Source: Treponema sp. (GTDB taxonomy: Bacteria > Spirochaetota > Spirochaetia > Treponematales > Breznakiellaceae). Taken from it: DNA of 17,319 bases. Under the pieces are notes generated by a model. That model had not been told where the DNA came from, made no database searches, and was given only the letters and a program-made list of their open reading frames with translations. Positions 5,700 to 12,970 of this stretch are shown here, in pieces (within the stretch, counting starts at the first letter, position 1; each line of letters starts with the position of its first letter). Location: positions 1-17,319 of the forward strand of contig JAISFT010000186.1 of NCBI GenBank assembly GCA_031263435.1, read 5' to 3'. Both the position numbers and the translations under genes were made by a program.

Positions 5700-6875
5700 A
5701 TGTATCAGTTCAAAGCGGAAAGATCGCCCCGTTTTGCCGGGGGAAATCATCTTCTTATTGCCACTATATTACTCCTTACCGGCATTGGACTGGTTGCCCT
5801 GCATTCTTCATCCTATGCTTTTGCAAGCCATTTTTTCCGGGATGGGGGACTGCATTTTGTATACCGGCAGTTAAACGCGGGGGCGGTGGGAATGGTGCTG
5901 TTTTTTCTTGCCTCCCGGATAAACCTTGAGGGGCTGCGGAAGCTGGCATTGCCCCTGATCATCTTTACGATTCTTTTTTGTACCCTTACCTTCGTTCCCG
6001 GTATTGGGGATACCAGAAACGGGGCAAGCCGCTGGGTTAAGATGCCCGGAGGTTGGACATTTCAGCCTTCAGAAATGGTTAAGGTTATGCTGCCCCTTTA
6101 TCTGGCCCATTTTTTTGATAAAAAACAGGAAGGGCCCGGCAATTTTTCTACCTGGGTTCTGCCGCCGGTATTAATTACCACCCTCATTTTTATTATCATC
6201 TATTGCCAGAATAACTTTTCTACCGCCGTATTCATCGCGATAAATGCCGTCATCATCTTTTTTCTGGCCGGATTTAAGATGAGGTATTTCCTTTCCGCTA
6301 TTATAATGCTTTTGCCCCTTTCCGGCCTTCTGATTCTTACCAAGGAACACAGGCTGCGGCGTCTTATCAGCTATATTAATCCGGAATGGGAACCCCAGGG
6401 CGCCGGTTATCAGGTTGGATCGAGCATCAGAACTATTGTTTCGGGAGGTTTCTGGGGGAAAGGACTGGGGCAGGGCACCAGAAAAATAGCCAGCGTTCCC
6501 GAAGTGCACTCGGATTTTATTTTTTCGGCCTTTGCCGAGGAATCGGGTTTTTTGGGGGTTGTTCTTATTTTTTTGCTTTTCGGGATCTTTGCCTGCATCG
6601 GTTACCGGGGCGCCCTGCGCTCCACCAGTACCTTCCGGAGGCTTTTGGCCTGCGGCCTTGTAACGACGATCATCTCCCAGGTTATGCTGAATGTCGCAGT
6701 GGTTTCCGGTTCCATCCCCGCTACCGGGGTTCCCCTTCCTTTTTTTTCCGCCGGAGGTTCTTCCCTGCTGATTACCCTGATCATGGCGGGATTTATCGTA
6801 AATGTATGCCGTCAGGAGGGCTACAGACTCCGGGATACTTTCCCCGTTGATGCAGGGGGTGTACATGTCAGGTGA
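5700..6875 (+). CDS. ftsW: SEDS-family peptidoglycan glycosyltransferase FtsW
   Basis: A 391-aa polytopic membrane protein of the SEDS family, which polymerises septal glycan strands from lipid II together with a class B PBP. Visible: about ten transmembrane helices, NGASRWVK...FQPSEMVKV (107-129), the catalytic Asp D272 in VPEVHSDFIFSAFAEESGFLG, and TGVPLPFFSAGGSS in place of the usual TG.pLPF.S.GGSS. One departure: the loop that usually reads QPDxGT is QNNFSTA (170-176). FtsW rather than RodA is chosen from the position in the division cluster. ATG 5700 follows GGAGGCGGG, which begins inside the mraY stop codon. No class B PBP gene is in the window. Confidence 0.93.
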   Translation: MYQFKAERSPRFAGGNHLLIATILLLTGIGLVALHSSSYAFASHFFRDGGLHFVYRQLNAGAVGMVLFFLASRINLEGLRKLALPLIIFTILFCTLTFVPGIGDTRNGASRWVKMPGGWTFQPSEMVKVMLPLYLAHFFDKKQEGPGNFSTWVLPPVLITTLIFIIIYCQNNFSTAVFIAINAVIIFFLAGFKMRYFLSAIIMLLPLSGLLILTKEHRLRRLISYINPEWEPQGAGYQVGSSIRTIVSGGFWGKGLGQGTRKIASVPEVHSDFIFSAFAEESGFLGVVLIFLLFGIFACIGYRGALRSTSTFRRLLACGLVTTIISQVMLNVAVVSGSIPATGVPLPFFSAGGSSLLITLIMAGFIVNVCRQEGYRLRDTFPVDAGGVHVR

Positions 6876-7731
6876 ATTAAAATATCCGAAACTTCCCCCC
6901 GGGGAAACCTTTGCCGATCCTTCTACCGGCAGGAGGACAGCGATTGGGGAGGAGCCGAAAAACCGTGAAGGCAGGGGGTTGGAAAGGGGAATTAAAGTCC
7001 TTATCATTGCCGCCGCATCCGTTCTGGGGCTGGAGCTTGTCTGGCTTCTGGTGATCAGTCCCTGTATGCCCCTTTCCCGCATTGATATTACCGGCTTTCC
7101 GGGGCTGGATCGGGCGGAGGTGTTGAGCCGCGGCGGTATCGGGGAACGGAGTTCCTATGTTTCGGTAAACCGGCAGGCGGTGGAAAAAAATCTGGAGACA
7201 ATAAAAGAAGTGGAATCCGCCAGGGTAACCAAACACTTTCCCGGTACCGTAAAGATCCTGCTGGTTCCCCGGGTGGCGGTAGCGATGGCTTTTACCGTGA
7301 TAAATGAACGGCAGGTCCCCGTATATTTTGATCGCCACGGAATCGCTTTTAAGACCGGAGGTGTTCCTTACGGAGCCCTGTCCATGCCGGTTATCTCCGG
7401 TCTGCCCCTGGAGGAAGATAAACCCCTGTCGGCCTTGTACCAGCCCCTGTTTGCCAGTCTTGACAAGATTCGCTATGCTGATAATGAATTGCTGGGAGCC
7501 ATATCGGAGATTAAGATTAACAAGAAACCTTTTAATGGTTTTGATCTGATACTCTACCCGGTCCACAGCCCCATACGGGTTCGGCTGGAACCGGTGTTGA
7601 ACGATGAGACTCTGCGCTATGTAATGCTTGTGCTTGATGTGCTGGCTTCAAAGAACCAGGAAATCGATGAAATCGATTTTAGAACCGGAACGGCTTCGTA
7701 TGAATTAAAGGAGGCCTCCTCTGTCCAATGA
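6865..7731 (+). CDS. ftsQ: Cell division protein DivIB/FtsQ with POTRA domain
   Basis: A 288-aa bitopic protein with a polar cytoplasmic tail of about 42 residues, one transmembrane helix (about 43-65), and a periplasmic POTRA domain starting at PLSRIDITGFPGLDRAEVLSRGGI (69-92). A beta-rich domain follows, in which VPVYFDRHGIAF corresponds to the FtsQ 'vDxxG' strand region. FtsQ/DivIB scaffolds FtsL-FtsB/DivIC at the septum. The open frame extends upstream to 6802 inside ftsW, but ATG 6865 has GGGGG 5 nt upstream (6855-6859) and gives a normal N-terminus. It overlaps ftsW by 11 nt. The assignment rests on topology, POTRA pattern and position. Confidence 0.85.
   Translation: MSGELKYPKLPPGETFADPSTGRRTAIGEEPKNREGRGLERGIKVLIIAAASVLGLELVWLLVISPCMPLSRIDITGFPGLDRAEVLSRGGIGERSSYVSVNRQAVEKNLETIKEVESARVTKHFPGTVKILLVPRVAVAMAFTVINERQVPVYFDRHGIAFKTGGVPYGALSMPVISGLPLEEDKPLSALYQPLFASLDKIRYADNELLGAISEIKINKKPFNGFDLILYPVHSPIRVRLEPVLNDETLRYVMLVLDVLASKNQEIDEIDFRTGTASYELKEASSVQ
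7707..7720 (+). promoter_or_regulatory. Strong ribosome binding site of ftsA inside a 12-bp palindrome
   Basis: AAAGGAGG (7707-7714) is the best Shine-Dalgarno match in the window. It is part of the palindrome AGGAGGCCTCCT (7709-7720), so the site can pair with the bases just after it (AGGA/TCCT around GGCC). It lies 21 nt from the first ATG of ftsA but only 6 nt from an in-frame CTG at 7721, which bears on the true start. Confidence 0.6.
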
Positions 7732-7735
7732 TAAT

Positions 7736-8977
7736 ATGGTGGTCGGCCTTGATATCGGTACGGCCAGGGTACGCGTTGTCATAGGCGAACGCAATGAAAG
7801 GGGAATTCTTGAAATCACCGGCATCGGGTGCGCCCCTTCGACAGGCATGAAGAAGGGGGTAGTGGTTAATATCGAATCCATCCTCCATGCTGTGTCGGCG
7901 GCAGTCGAAGAGGCTGAGATAATGTGCGGCCGGGATGTTCATAGCTGCTGGACCGGCATTGGCGGGAGCCACATTGAAGGTATCAATTCCCGTGGAGTTG
8001 TTACGGTGTCGGGGAAGAACCGGGAAACCCGGGAAATAGGGCCGGAGGATCTCAGCCGGGTTCTCCAGTTGGCCCGGGAGGTGAACATCCCCATGGACCG
8101 GCAGGTTCTGGAAGTTATCCCCCAAAGCTACATCGTGGATAACCAAAAGGGGATCCGCAATCCCCTGGATATGCTGGGGGTACGGCTTGAGGCAGAGGTA
8201 CATATCATTACCTGTTCAAGTACCAGTGCCCAGAACCTTATTAAGTGTGTCAACCGTTCCGGCTTCCGGGTGGACGATCTGATCCTCCGCTCTCTGGCGG
8301 CAGGACGCTCGGTACTTACCGAAGAAGAAAAGGAAATGGGAGTAGCGCTGGTTGATCTGGGGAGTGGGACTACAGAATTGCTGGTGTACTCCGACGGGGC
8401 CCCCCATTCCACCAGTACTATTGCTGCGGGATCGGAATTGATAACCCGGGATATTTCGGTTATCAAGAGCATCTCGTTTGAGAACGCGGAGAAGGTAAAG
8501 ATAGAGGCAGGCTGCTGCTGGGAGAGTTTTCTGGAGGGGGATGACGTGATTATCCCCGGAATCGGGGGCCGTCCCACCATGCCTATACCGCGGGGGCAAA
8601 TTCTGGAGATTATCCGTCCCAGGGTGGTGGAGATCTACCAGATGGTAAAGGACAAGCTGGGCAAGCCGGTTTTTTCCCGTCCGTTGGGGGCGGGGATCGT
8701 CCTTACCGGCGGCGGAGCCATGCTTCCCGGGGCCGCTGAATTGGCGGCCGATGTCTTTGGGATGCCTGTGCGGGTGGGGAATCTTCTGCCCGTACCAGGA
8801 CTTTCGGAGGAGTACCGCAGCCCAGCGTATGCCACCGCCGTAGGTCTTGCCCTGGAAGGAAACGATAGGGAAAGCCGGGGGATGGAGGAACGGGGCAGTG
8901 AGATTCTGACTGGTGGAAGGGGAGGCAACCGGTGGGGTATTGGAAAATTGATTGATTGGCTAAAAGAATTTTTTTAG
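7736..8977 (+). CDS. ftsA: Cell division protein FtsA (actin-like membrane anchor of FtsZ)
   Basis: A 413-aa protein of the actin/Hsp70 ATPase superfamily. Phosphate-binding loops are visible at MVVGLDIGTARVRV (1-14) and ALVDLGSGTTELLV (204-217), and the adenosine motif at VLTGGGAMLPGA (322-333). The 1C domain lies roughly between residues 80 and 160. The last 14 residues (WGIGKLIDWLKEFF) form a clear amphipathic helix, the usual FtsA membrane-targeting sequence, after a glycine-rich linker. FtsA tethers FtsZ filaments to the membrane and helps activate septal synthesis. I list the first standard start, ATG 7736, but the strong ribosome binding site sits 21 nt away; an in-frame CTG at 7721 would add five residues (start-SNDN) and fits the signal better. 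ftsZ follows after 85 nt. Confidence 0.95.
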   Translation: MVVGLDIGTARVRVVIGERNERGILEITGIGCAPSTGMKKGVVVNIESILHAVSAAVEEAEIMCGRDVHSCWTGIGGSHIEGINSRGVVTVSGKNRETREIGPEDLSRVLQLAREVNIPMDRQVLEVIPQSYIVDNQKGIRNPLDMLGVRLEAEVHIITCSSTSAQNLIKCVNRSGFRVDDLILRSLAAGRSVLTEEEKEMGVALVDLGSGTTELLVYSDGAPHSTSTIAAGSELITRDISVIKSISFENAEKVKIEAGCCWESFLEGDDVIIPGIGGRPTMPIPRGQILEIIRPRVVEIYQMVKDKLGKPVFSRPLGAGIVLTGGGAMLPGAAELAADVFGMPVRVGNLLPVPGLSEEYRSPAYATAVGLALEGNDRESRGMEERGSEILTGGRGGNRWGIGKLIDWLKEFF

Positions 8978-9062
8978 TGGGCCTTTACCGGACCGGCTTA
9001 GTCGAATCCGGCAAGAATTACCTTGAGGCATAAAAACTTGCCTAGAAAGATTTGGGGGACCT
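8978..9062 (+). promoter_or_regulatory. ftsA-ftsZ leader with mutually exclusive hairpins
   Basis: This is the longest gap in the rightward gene series. GGCAAG (9010-9015) can pair with CTTGCC (9037-9042). Alternatively its CAAG pairs with CTTG (9022-9025), while AGGCA (9026-9030) pairs with TGCCT (9039-9043). The first fold excludes the other two. A weak promoter-like pair, TTGAGG (9023-9028) and AAAGAT (9046-9051) at 17-nt spacing, overlaps the same bases. This could be a separate ftsZ promoter or a leader that tunes FtsZ level; neither is proven. Confidence 0.35.
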
Positions 9063-10274
9063 ATGATGAATATTATTGTTCACGAGGATTTATGTGGCCC
9101 GGCGCCGGCGATAATTAAGGTTATCGGCGCGGGCGGCGGCGGCACCAATGCGGTAAACCGAATGATTGAATGCGGTTTAAAGGGTGTCGAATTTATTTCC
9201 ATCAACACAGATCTGCAGGATCTGGTTGCAAAAAGCAATGCGCCGGTTAAGCTCCAGATTGGTCAGAAGCTGACCGGCGGCCGGGGGGCCGGCGGAAACC
9301 CGGAAAAAGGCGAGAAGGCCGCGAACGAGGATTTCGATCTGATTCGGGAGCATGTGAAAGGCGCCGATATGGTCTTTGTTACTGCCGGTATGGGCGGCGG
9401 TACCGGGACGGGGGCCGCTCCGGTTATTGCCAAAGCTGCCAAGGAAGAAGGGGCATTGACCGTGGGGGTGGTGACCAAACCTTTCTCTTTTGAAGGGCCC
9501 TATAAGATGACTCTGGCGGAGGAGGGGATCAAAAAACTGCGGGACGCGGTGGATACCCTGATCACCATTCCGAATCAGCAATTACTCAACATGGTGGACC
9601 CGAAGACTTCCCTGATCCAGTCTTATCTGATAGCCGATGATGTACTCCGCCAGGGGGTACAGGGCATATCAGACCTGATTACCCAGCCGGGGCTTATCAA
9701 CATTGATTTTGCAGATGTGGAATCCACGATGAAAAGCCAGGGAGATGCCCTGATGGGCATTGGTTTTGGCGTCGGGGAAAATCGTGCTACCGAGGCTGCA
9801 AAAAAGGCCATCAACAATCCTCTGCTGGAGTCAACCACCATCGAGGGGGCCACCCGTATTTTGATAAATGTGGCAGGCAATGCCGATCTTTCCCTGGTGG
9901 AACTCGACGAGGTGATCAATATTATCCGCGGCAATGCCGATCCCAACGTGGTGATAATTCACGGCGTTACCCTGGATCCCGGACTGGAAGATAACCTGCG
10001 GGTTACCGTCGTTGCCACCGGTTTTGGCAGCAGGAAAGCGGAGCGTGCGAATTCCGGTTCCTCCGGTGAACCGGTGAAACCCCGGGAATTCGATTACGTC
10101 AACAGTGATGAATGGAATATCATCCGGAATCATTCTGCCACCAAACAGGGTGATTTTCTTTCCCGCAGGGGTGGGCCCTACTCTGACGAAGAGTTGGAAG
10201 TTCCTGCCATTATGCGTCAGCCTCCAAGGTACCCTCAGTTGAATTCCGATTCATTCAATGCAGAAGGTTCGTAA
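9063..10274 (+). CDS. ftsZ: Cell division protein FtsZ
   Basis: A tubulin-like GTPase of 403 aa that polymerises into the Z-ring. Visible: the nucleotide loop [13 protein letters not shown] (22-34), the tubulin signature [13 protein letters not shown] (108-120), TKPFSFEG, and the GTPase-activating T7 loop region NIDFADV. The globular core ends near FGSRKAER, and a linker of about 50 residues follows. The C-terminal peptide that binds FtsA appears as LEVPAIMRQ (378-386) rather than the common 'IPxFLRR' type, with 17 more residues after it. Two adjacent ATG codons (9063, 9066) both follow GGGGG (9054-9058); the second has the better spacing of 7 nt. Confidence 0.98.
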   Translation: MMNIIVHEDLCGPAPAIIKVIGAGGGGTNAVNRMIECGLKGVEFISINTDLQDLVAKSNAPVKLQIGQKLTGGRGAGGNPEKGEKAANEDFDLIREHVKGADMVFVTAGMGGGTGTGAAPVIAKAAKEEGALTVGVVTKPFSFEGPYKMTLAEEGIKKLRDAVDTLITIPNQQLLNMVDPKTSLIQSYLIADDVLRQGVQGISDLITQPGLINIDFADVESTMKSQGDALMGIGFGVGENRATEAAKKAINNPLLESTTIEGATRILINVAGNADLSLVELDEVINIIRGNADPNVVIIHGVTLDPGLEDNLRVTVVATGFGSRKAERANSGSSGEPVKPREFDYVNSDEWNIIRNHSATKQGDFLSRRGGPYSDEELEVPAIMRQPPRYPQLNSDSFNAEGS

Positions 10275-10277
10275 GGA

Positions 10278-11222
10278 GTGACGAATACAGCATTGTACGA
10301 TCAGTTTTACTCACGACTCATTGCCCAGGAACGCCGTTCCCCGTTGACAGCGGAGACATACCGGATGGAGGCTCGGCGTTTTCTGGACTGGCTTGCCGCG
10401 GAGGGACTGAAACTGGAATTGGTAGATTCCTCCGGTCTGTCCAGGTATCTGGACAGGCGCCGGAGGATCGACCGGATCGATTCCCGGTCAACCGCAAAGG
10501 CGATCTCTGCACTGAGATCCTTTTTTCGCTTCACTATGGACGAGTCGATCAGGTCCGACAATCCCGCCTCTGTTTTAGAAATGCCCCGGCAGCCCCTTCG
10601 CCTGCCGGAGGTGCTTTCCCGGGACACGGTGGAACGTCTTCTTAATGTGGTGAACAGTGAAACCCCCCTGGGCCTGCGGGACCGGACCATCTTTGAGCTT
10701 ATCTATTCTGCGGGCCTCCGGGTTTCGGAGGCGGTGTCCCTGGATTTGCGGGACCTTGATTTGCCGGAACCCGGCTCCGGCGCTTCGGGGGGAGGAATTG
10801 CCCGGGTAAAGGGCAAGGGAAACAAGGAACGGCTTGTGGTTTTTGGGGATGTGGCCAGCTTCTGGCTCCGCCGTTATCTGAAGGAATCCCGTCCGAGGCT
10901 TGTGAAACACCAGCACAGCCGGGCATTGTTTGTCGGCCGTTCAGGAAAGCGTTTGTCCCGGAAGGGGATATGGAAAAATTATGCCCGGTTTACTTCTTTG
11001 GCGGGGACCAGTTCCCATCTCCATGCCCTGCGGCACAGTTTTGCTACCGAATTACTTTCCGGCGGTGCGGATCTTCGTTCCGTACAGGAACTGCTGGGGC
11101 ACAGTGATCTGGCGACAACCCAGATCTATACCCACGTAGATGTCTCGCTGCTCAGGGAAAGCCACCGGAAATTCCTGCCCAGACTGGGGAAAGAAGCGGT
11201 TCAGCGGGAGACAAAAAAATGA
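10278..11222 (+). CDS. xerD: Tyrosine recombinase, XerD-like
   Basis: A 314-aa tyrosine recombinase with an N-terminal SAM-like core-binding domain (about 1-100) and a complete catalytic domain: R148 (SAGLRVSEA), K180 (VKGKGNKER), H249-x-x-R252 (HALRHSFAT), H275 (LLGHSDL) and nucleophile Y284 (TTQIYTHV). Wording such as GGADLRSVQELLGH and the ending LRESHRKFLPR is closer to XerD than XerC. Xer proteins resolve chromosome dimers at dif under FtsK control. Start: GTG 10278 lies 3 nt after the ftsZ stop and overlaps the TAAGGAG run (10272-10278); an in-frame TTG at 10293 is an alternative. Overlaps the next gene by ATGA. Confidence 0.9.
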   Translation: MTNTALYDQFYSRLIAQERRSPLTAETYRMEARRFLDWLAAEGLKLELVDSSGLSRYLDRRRRIDRIDSRSTAKAISALRSFFRFTMDESIRSDNPASVLEMPRQPLRLPEVLSRDTVERLLNVVNSETPLGLRDRTIFELIYSAGLRVSEAVSLDLRDLDLPEPGSGASGGGIARVKGKGNKERLVVFGDVASFWLRRYLKESRPRLVKHQHSRALFVGRSGKRLSRKGIWKNYARFTSLAGTSSHLHALRHSFATELLSGGADLRSVQELLGHSDLATTQIYTHVDVSLLRESHRKFLPRLGKEAVQRETKK

Positions 11223-11980
11223 ACGGAAAGCGGCAAAAGATAACCGGTTTGGTGGTATTTCTTGTGATTGCCGGCGTAATTCTGGGGGTGTACATTGTTG
11301 AAAGACAGAAAAGCAGCTATGAATTGGCCAGGCGTATTGCGGAATTGAGCCCCCGGGGGGGAACCCCCACTACGATTGACGGACTTCGTAAAGCCATCGC
11401 CATCTACGAGGAGGCCATTGAGGAACATGTACGGGTCGCCGCCCAAACCGGTGCCTACTGGAAAATACTGGCAGTACGGTTGGCCGACAGGGAGATGCAC
11501 CTGGACGCGCTGGATGCACTGGACATGTCGATCCGTTTCAACGCTGAAGATCCGACTCTGTTTTACCTTACCGGAGTTTCAGCCGCCATTGTGGCGAAAA
11601 ATTCACTGGGCTTTTCCCAGGGTACTTCATCTTCGGCGGGGATTCAGGCCGAAAGGGATCATTATTTTGCTATGGCCGAACGGGCCTACCTGCGGGCTAT
11701 TGAAATCGACAGTGCCTATGCCAAGCCCCGCTATGGTCTGGGGATTCTCTACACCTTTGAGCTGGACCGTCCCTCGGAGGCCATTCCTCAACTGGAAAGA
11801 TATCTGGAACTCATGAACCGGGATGTGGACGCCATGTTTGTCCTGGCCCGTGCGTATTATATGACCGTTTCTTACGAAAAAGCGGTAGATCTCTATGACC
11901 GTATTATAGTATCCACGAAGGATACTACCAAACAAACAGAAGCCCGGAATAACCGGGACTATATTTTGGGACAGATGTGA
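11219..11980 (+). CDS. Membrane-anchored tetratricopeptide-repeat protein of unknown function
   Basis: A 253-aa protein with a short basic N-terminus and one transmembrane helix or uncleaved signal anchor (about 8-27), then a soluble, all-helical part. TPR-like helix pairs are visible around HLDALDALDMSIRFN, AERAYLRAIEIDSAYAKPRYGLG, the segment with EAIPQLERYLEL, and SYEKAVDLYDRIIVS. The soluble part should lie outside the membrane. TPR proteins act as scaffolds; partners cannot be read from the sequence. The position between xerD and dprA, coupled at both ends by 4-nt overlaps (ATGA in, GTGA out), suggests co-expression with division and recombination genes. GGGAG (11206-11210) lies 8 nt before the ATG. 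The start sits in a run of seven As. Confidence 0.85.
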   Translation: MNGKRQKITGLVVFLVIAGVILGVYIVERQKSSYELARRIAELSPRGGTPTTIDGLRKAIAIYEEAIEEHVRVAAQTGAYWKILAVRLADREMHLDALDALDMSIRFNAEDPTLFYLTGVSAAIVAKNSLGFSQGTSSSAGIQAERDHYFAMAERAYLRAIEIDSAYAKPRYGLGILYTFELDRPSEAIPQLERYLELMNRDVDAMFVLARAYYMTVSYEKAVDLYDRIIVSTKDTTKQTEARNNRDYILGQM

Positions 11981-12942
11981 TAATGGACCGCGGCCTGCTT
12001 GATTTGATGATAATTCGCATACCCGGTCTGAAACCGGTGGAGCAGGGGGAGCTTTGTAAAAAACTCTGCGGGGAAGAAGATCTGATCCGGATGTCGTTTC
12101 GGGATCTGGAAGCTCTGGCCGGCCGTCCCCTTAAGCGGTTTGGCAGCATGGATGCAATTCGTTTATCTGCGGAACGGGATGCTGCAAACGCGGTAAAGCG
12201 GGGCATCCGCTGGGTATCCCTGGTGTCGGCATCCTATCCGCCCCTGCTTCGGGAGATCTACGATCCTCCGGCCCTGCTGTTTTACCGGGGTATCCTGCCC
12301 GATGGGGACAAGCCGATGGCATCCGTAGTGGGAACCCGGAAACCCCGCGCTCCGGCCCTAAGGGCCGCCTTTGATATCGGCCGTTCCCTCGGAGTCCAAG
12401 GTATCTCCGTAGTTTCAGGACTTGCTCTGGGCATTGACGCTATGGCCCACCGGGGAAACCTGGAAGGGGGAGCCAGAACCTACGCAATCCTGGGTTCCGG
12501 GGCCGATGAAATTTACCCTTCCTCGAATCGTTTGTTGGCCCGGAAGATTCTGGAAGGCGGCGGGGCGATCCTTTCGGAATATCCTCCGGGGACCGGACCC
12601 CAGAGGTGGCATTTTCCTGCCCGGAACCGGATCATCTCCGCCATGTCCCGGGGAACCCTGATTGTAGAGGCCCCTGCCAAGTCGGGTGCCCTGATAACCG
12701 CCCGCCTTGCCCTGGAGCAGGGGCGGGATCTCTGGGTCTCTTCCGCAGGGCTGGGAGCCGAAGGTACTGCCCGTCTTGCGGAAGAGGGGGCTAAAATCAT
12801 CTCCTCCGCTTCTGATATATTACAGGAATGGGGTCTTGAGGAGAAAAAAGAATTCCATGATGAAACCGTTTCCGCCGGCAGGACGCTTGCCGATTCATTG
12901 GCCCGGCGTTTGGCAATAAGGCAAGGCCCCGTATGTTTTTAA
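11977..12942 (+). CDS. dprA: DNA-processing protein DprA (Smf)
   Basis: A 321-aa protein with an N-terminal helical (SAM/HhH-like) region and the DprA Rossmann-like domain: VVGTRKP (117-123), VSGLALGIDAMAHRG (146-160), AILGSGADEIYPSSNRLL, WHFPARNRIISAMSRG and VEAPAKSGALITARLALEQGR. DprA binds single-stranded DNA and loads RecA during natural transformation; in species not known to be competent its role is unclear. The domain ends near SASDILQEW and only about 50 residues follow, so the winged-helix C-terminal domain of longer DprA proteins seems absent or reduced. Start: GTG 11977 forms a GTGA overlap with the TPR gene; ATG 11983 is a close alternative. No competence genes are in the window. 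Confidence 0.92.
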   Translation: MIMDRGLLDLMIIRIPGLKPVEQGELCKKLCGEEDLIRMSFRDLEALAGRPLKRFGSMDAIRLSAERDAANAVKRGIRWVSLVSASYPPLLREIYDPPALLFYRGILPDGDKPMASVVGTRKPRAPALRAAFDIGRSLGVQGISVVSGLALGIDAMAHRGNLEGGARTYAILGSGADEIYPSSNRLLARKILEGGGAILSEYPPGTGPQRWHFPARNRIISAMSRGTLIVEAPAKSGALITARLALEQGRDLWVSSAGLGAEGTARLAEEGAKIISSASDILQEWGLEEKKEFHDETVSAGRTLADSLARRLAIRQGPVCF

Positions 12943-12970
12943 TTTTAACCGGTTTGTAAGGAAAGATTGA

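Noticed and set aside
6740..6747. Run of eight Ts in ftsW as a possible phase-variation site
   Set aside because: It encodes PFF within the conserved SEDS motif, ftsW is normally essential, and no alternate frame is supported.
6171..7082. 303-aa leftward open frame opposite ftsW and ftsQ
   Set aside because: It is low in hydrophobic structure, full of G, K and N runs, and antisense to motif-bearing ftsW; typical of a shadow frame.
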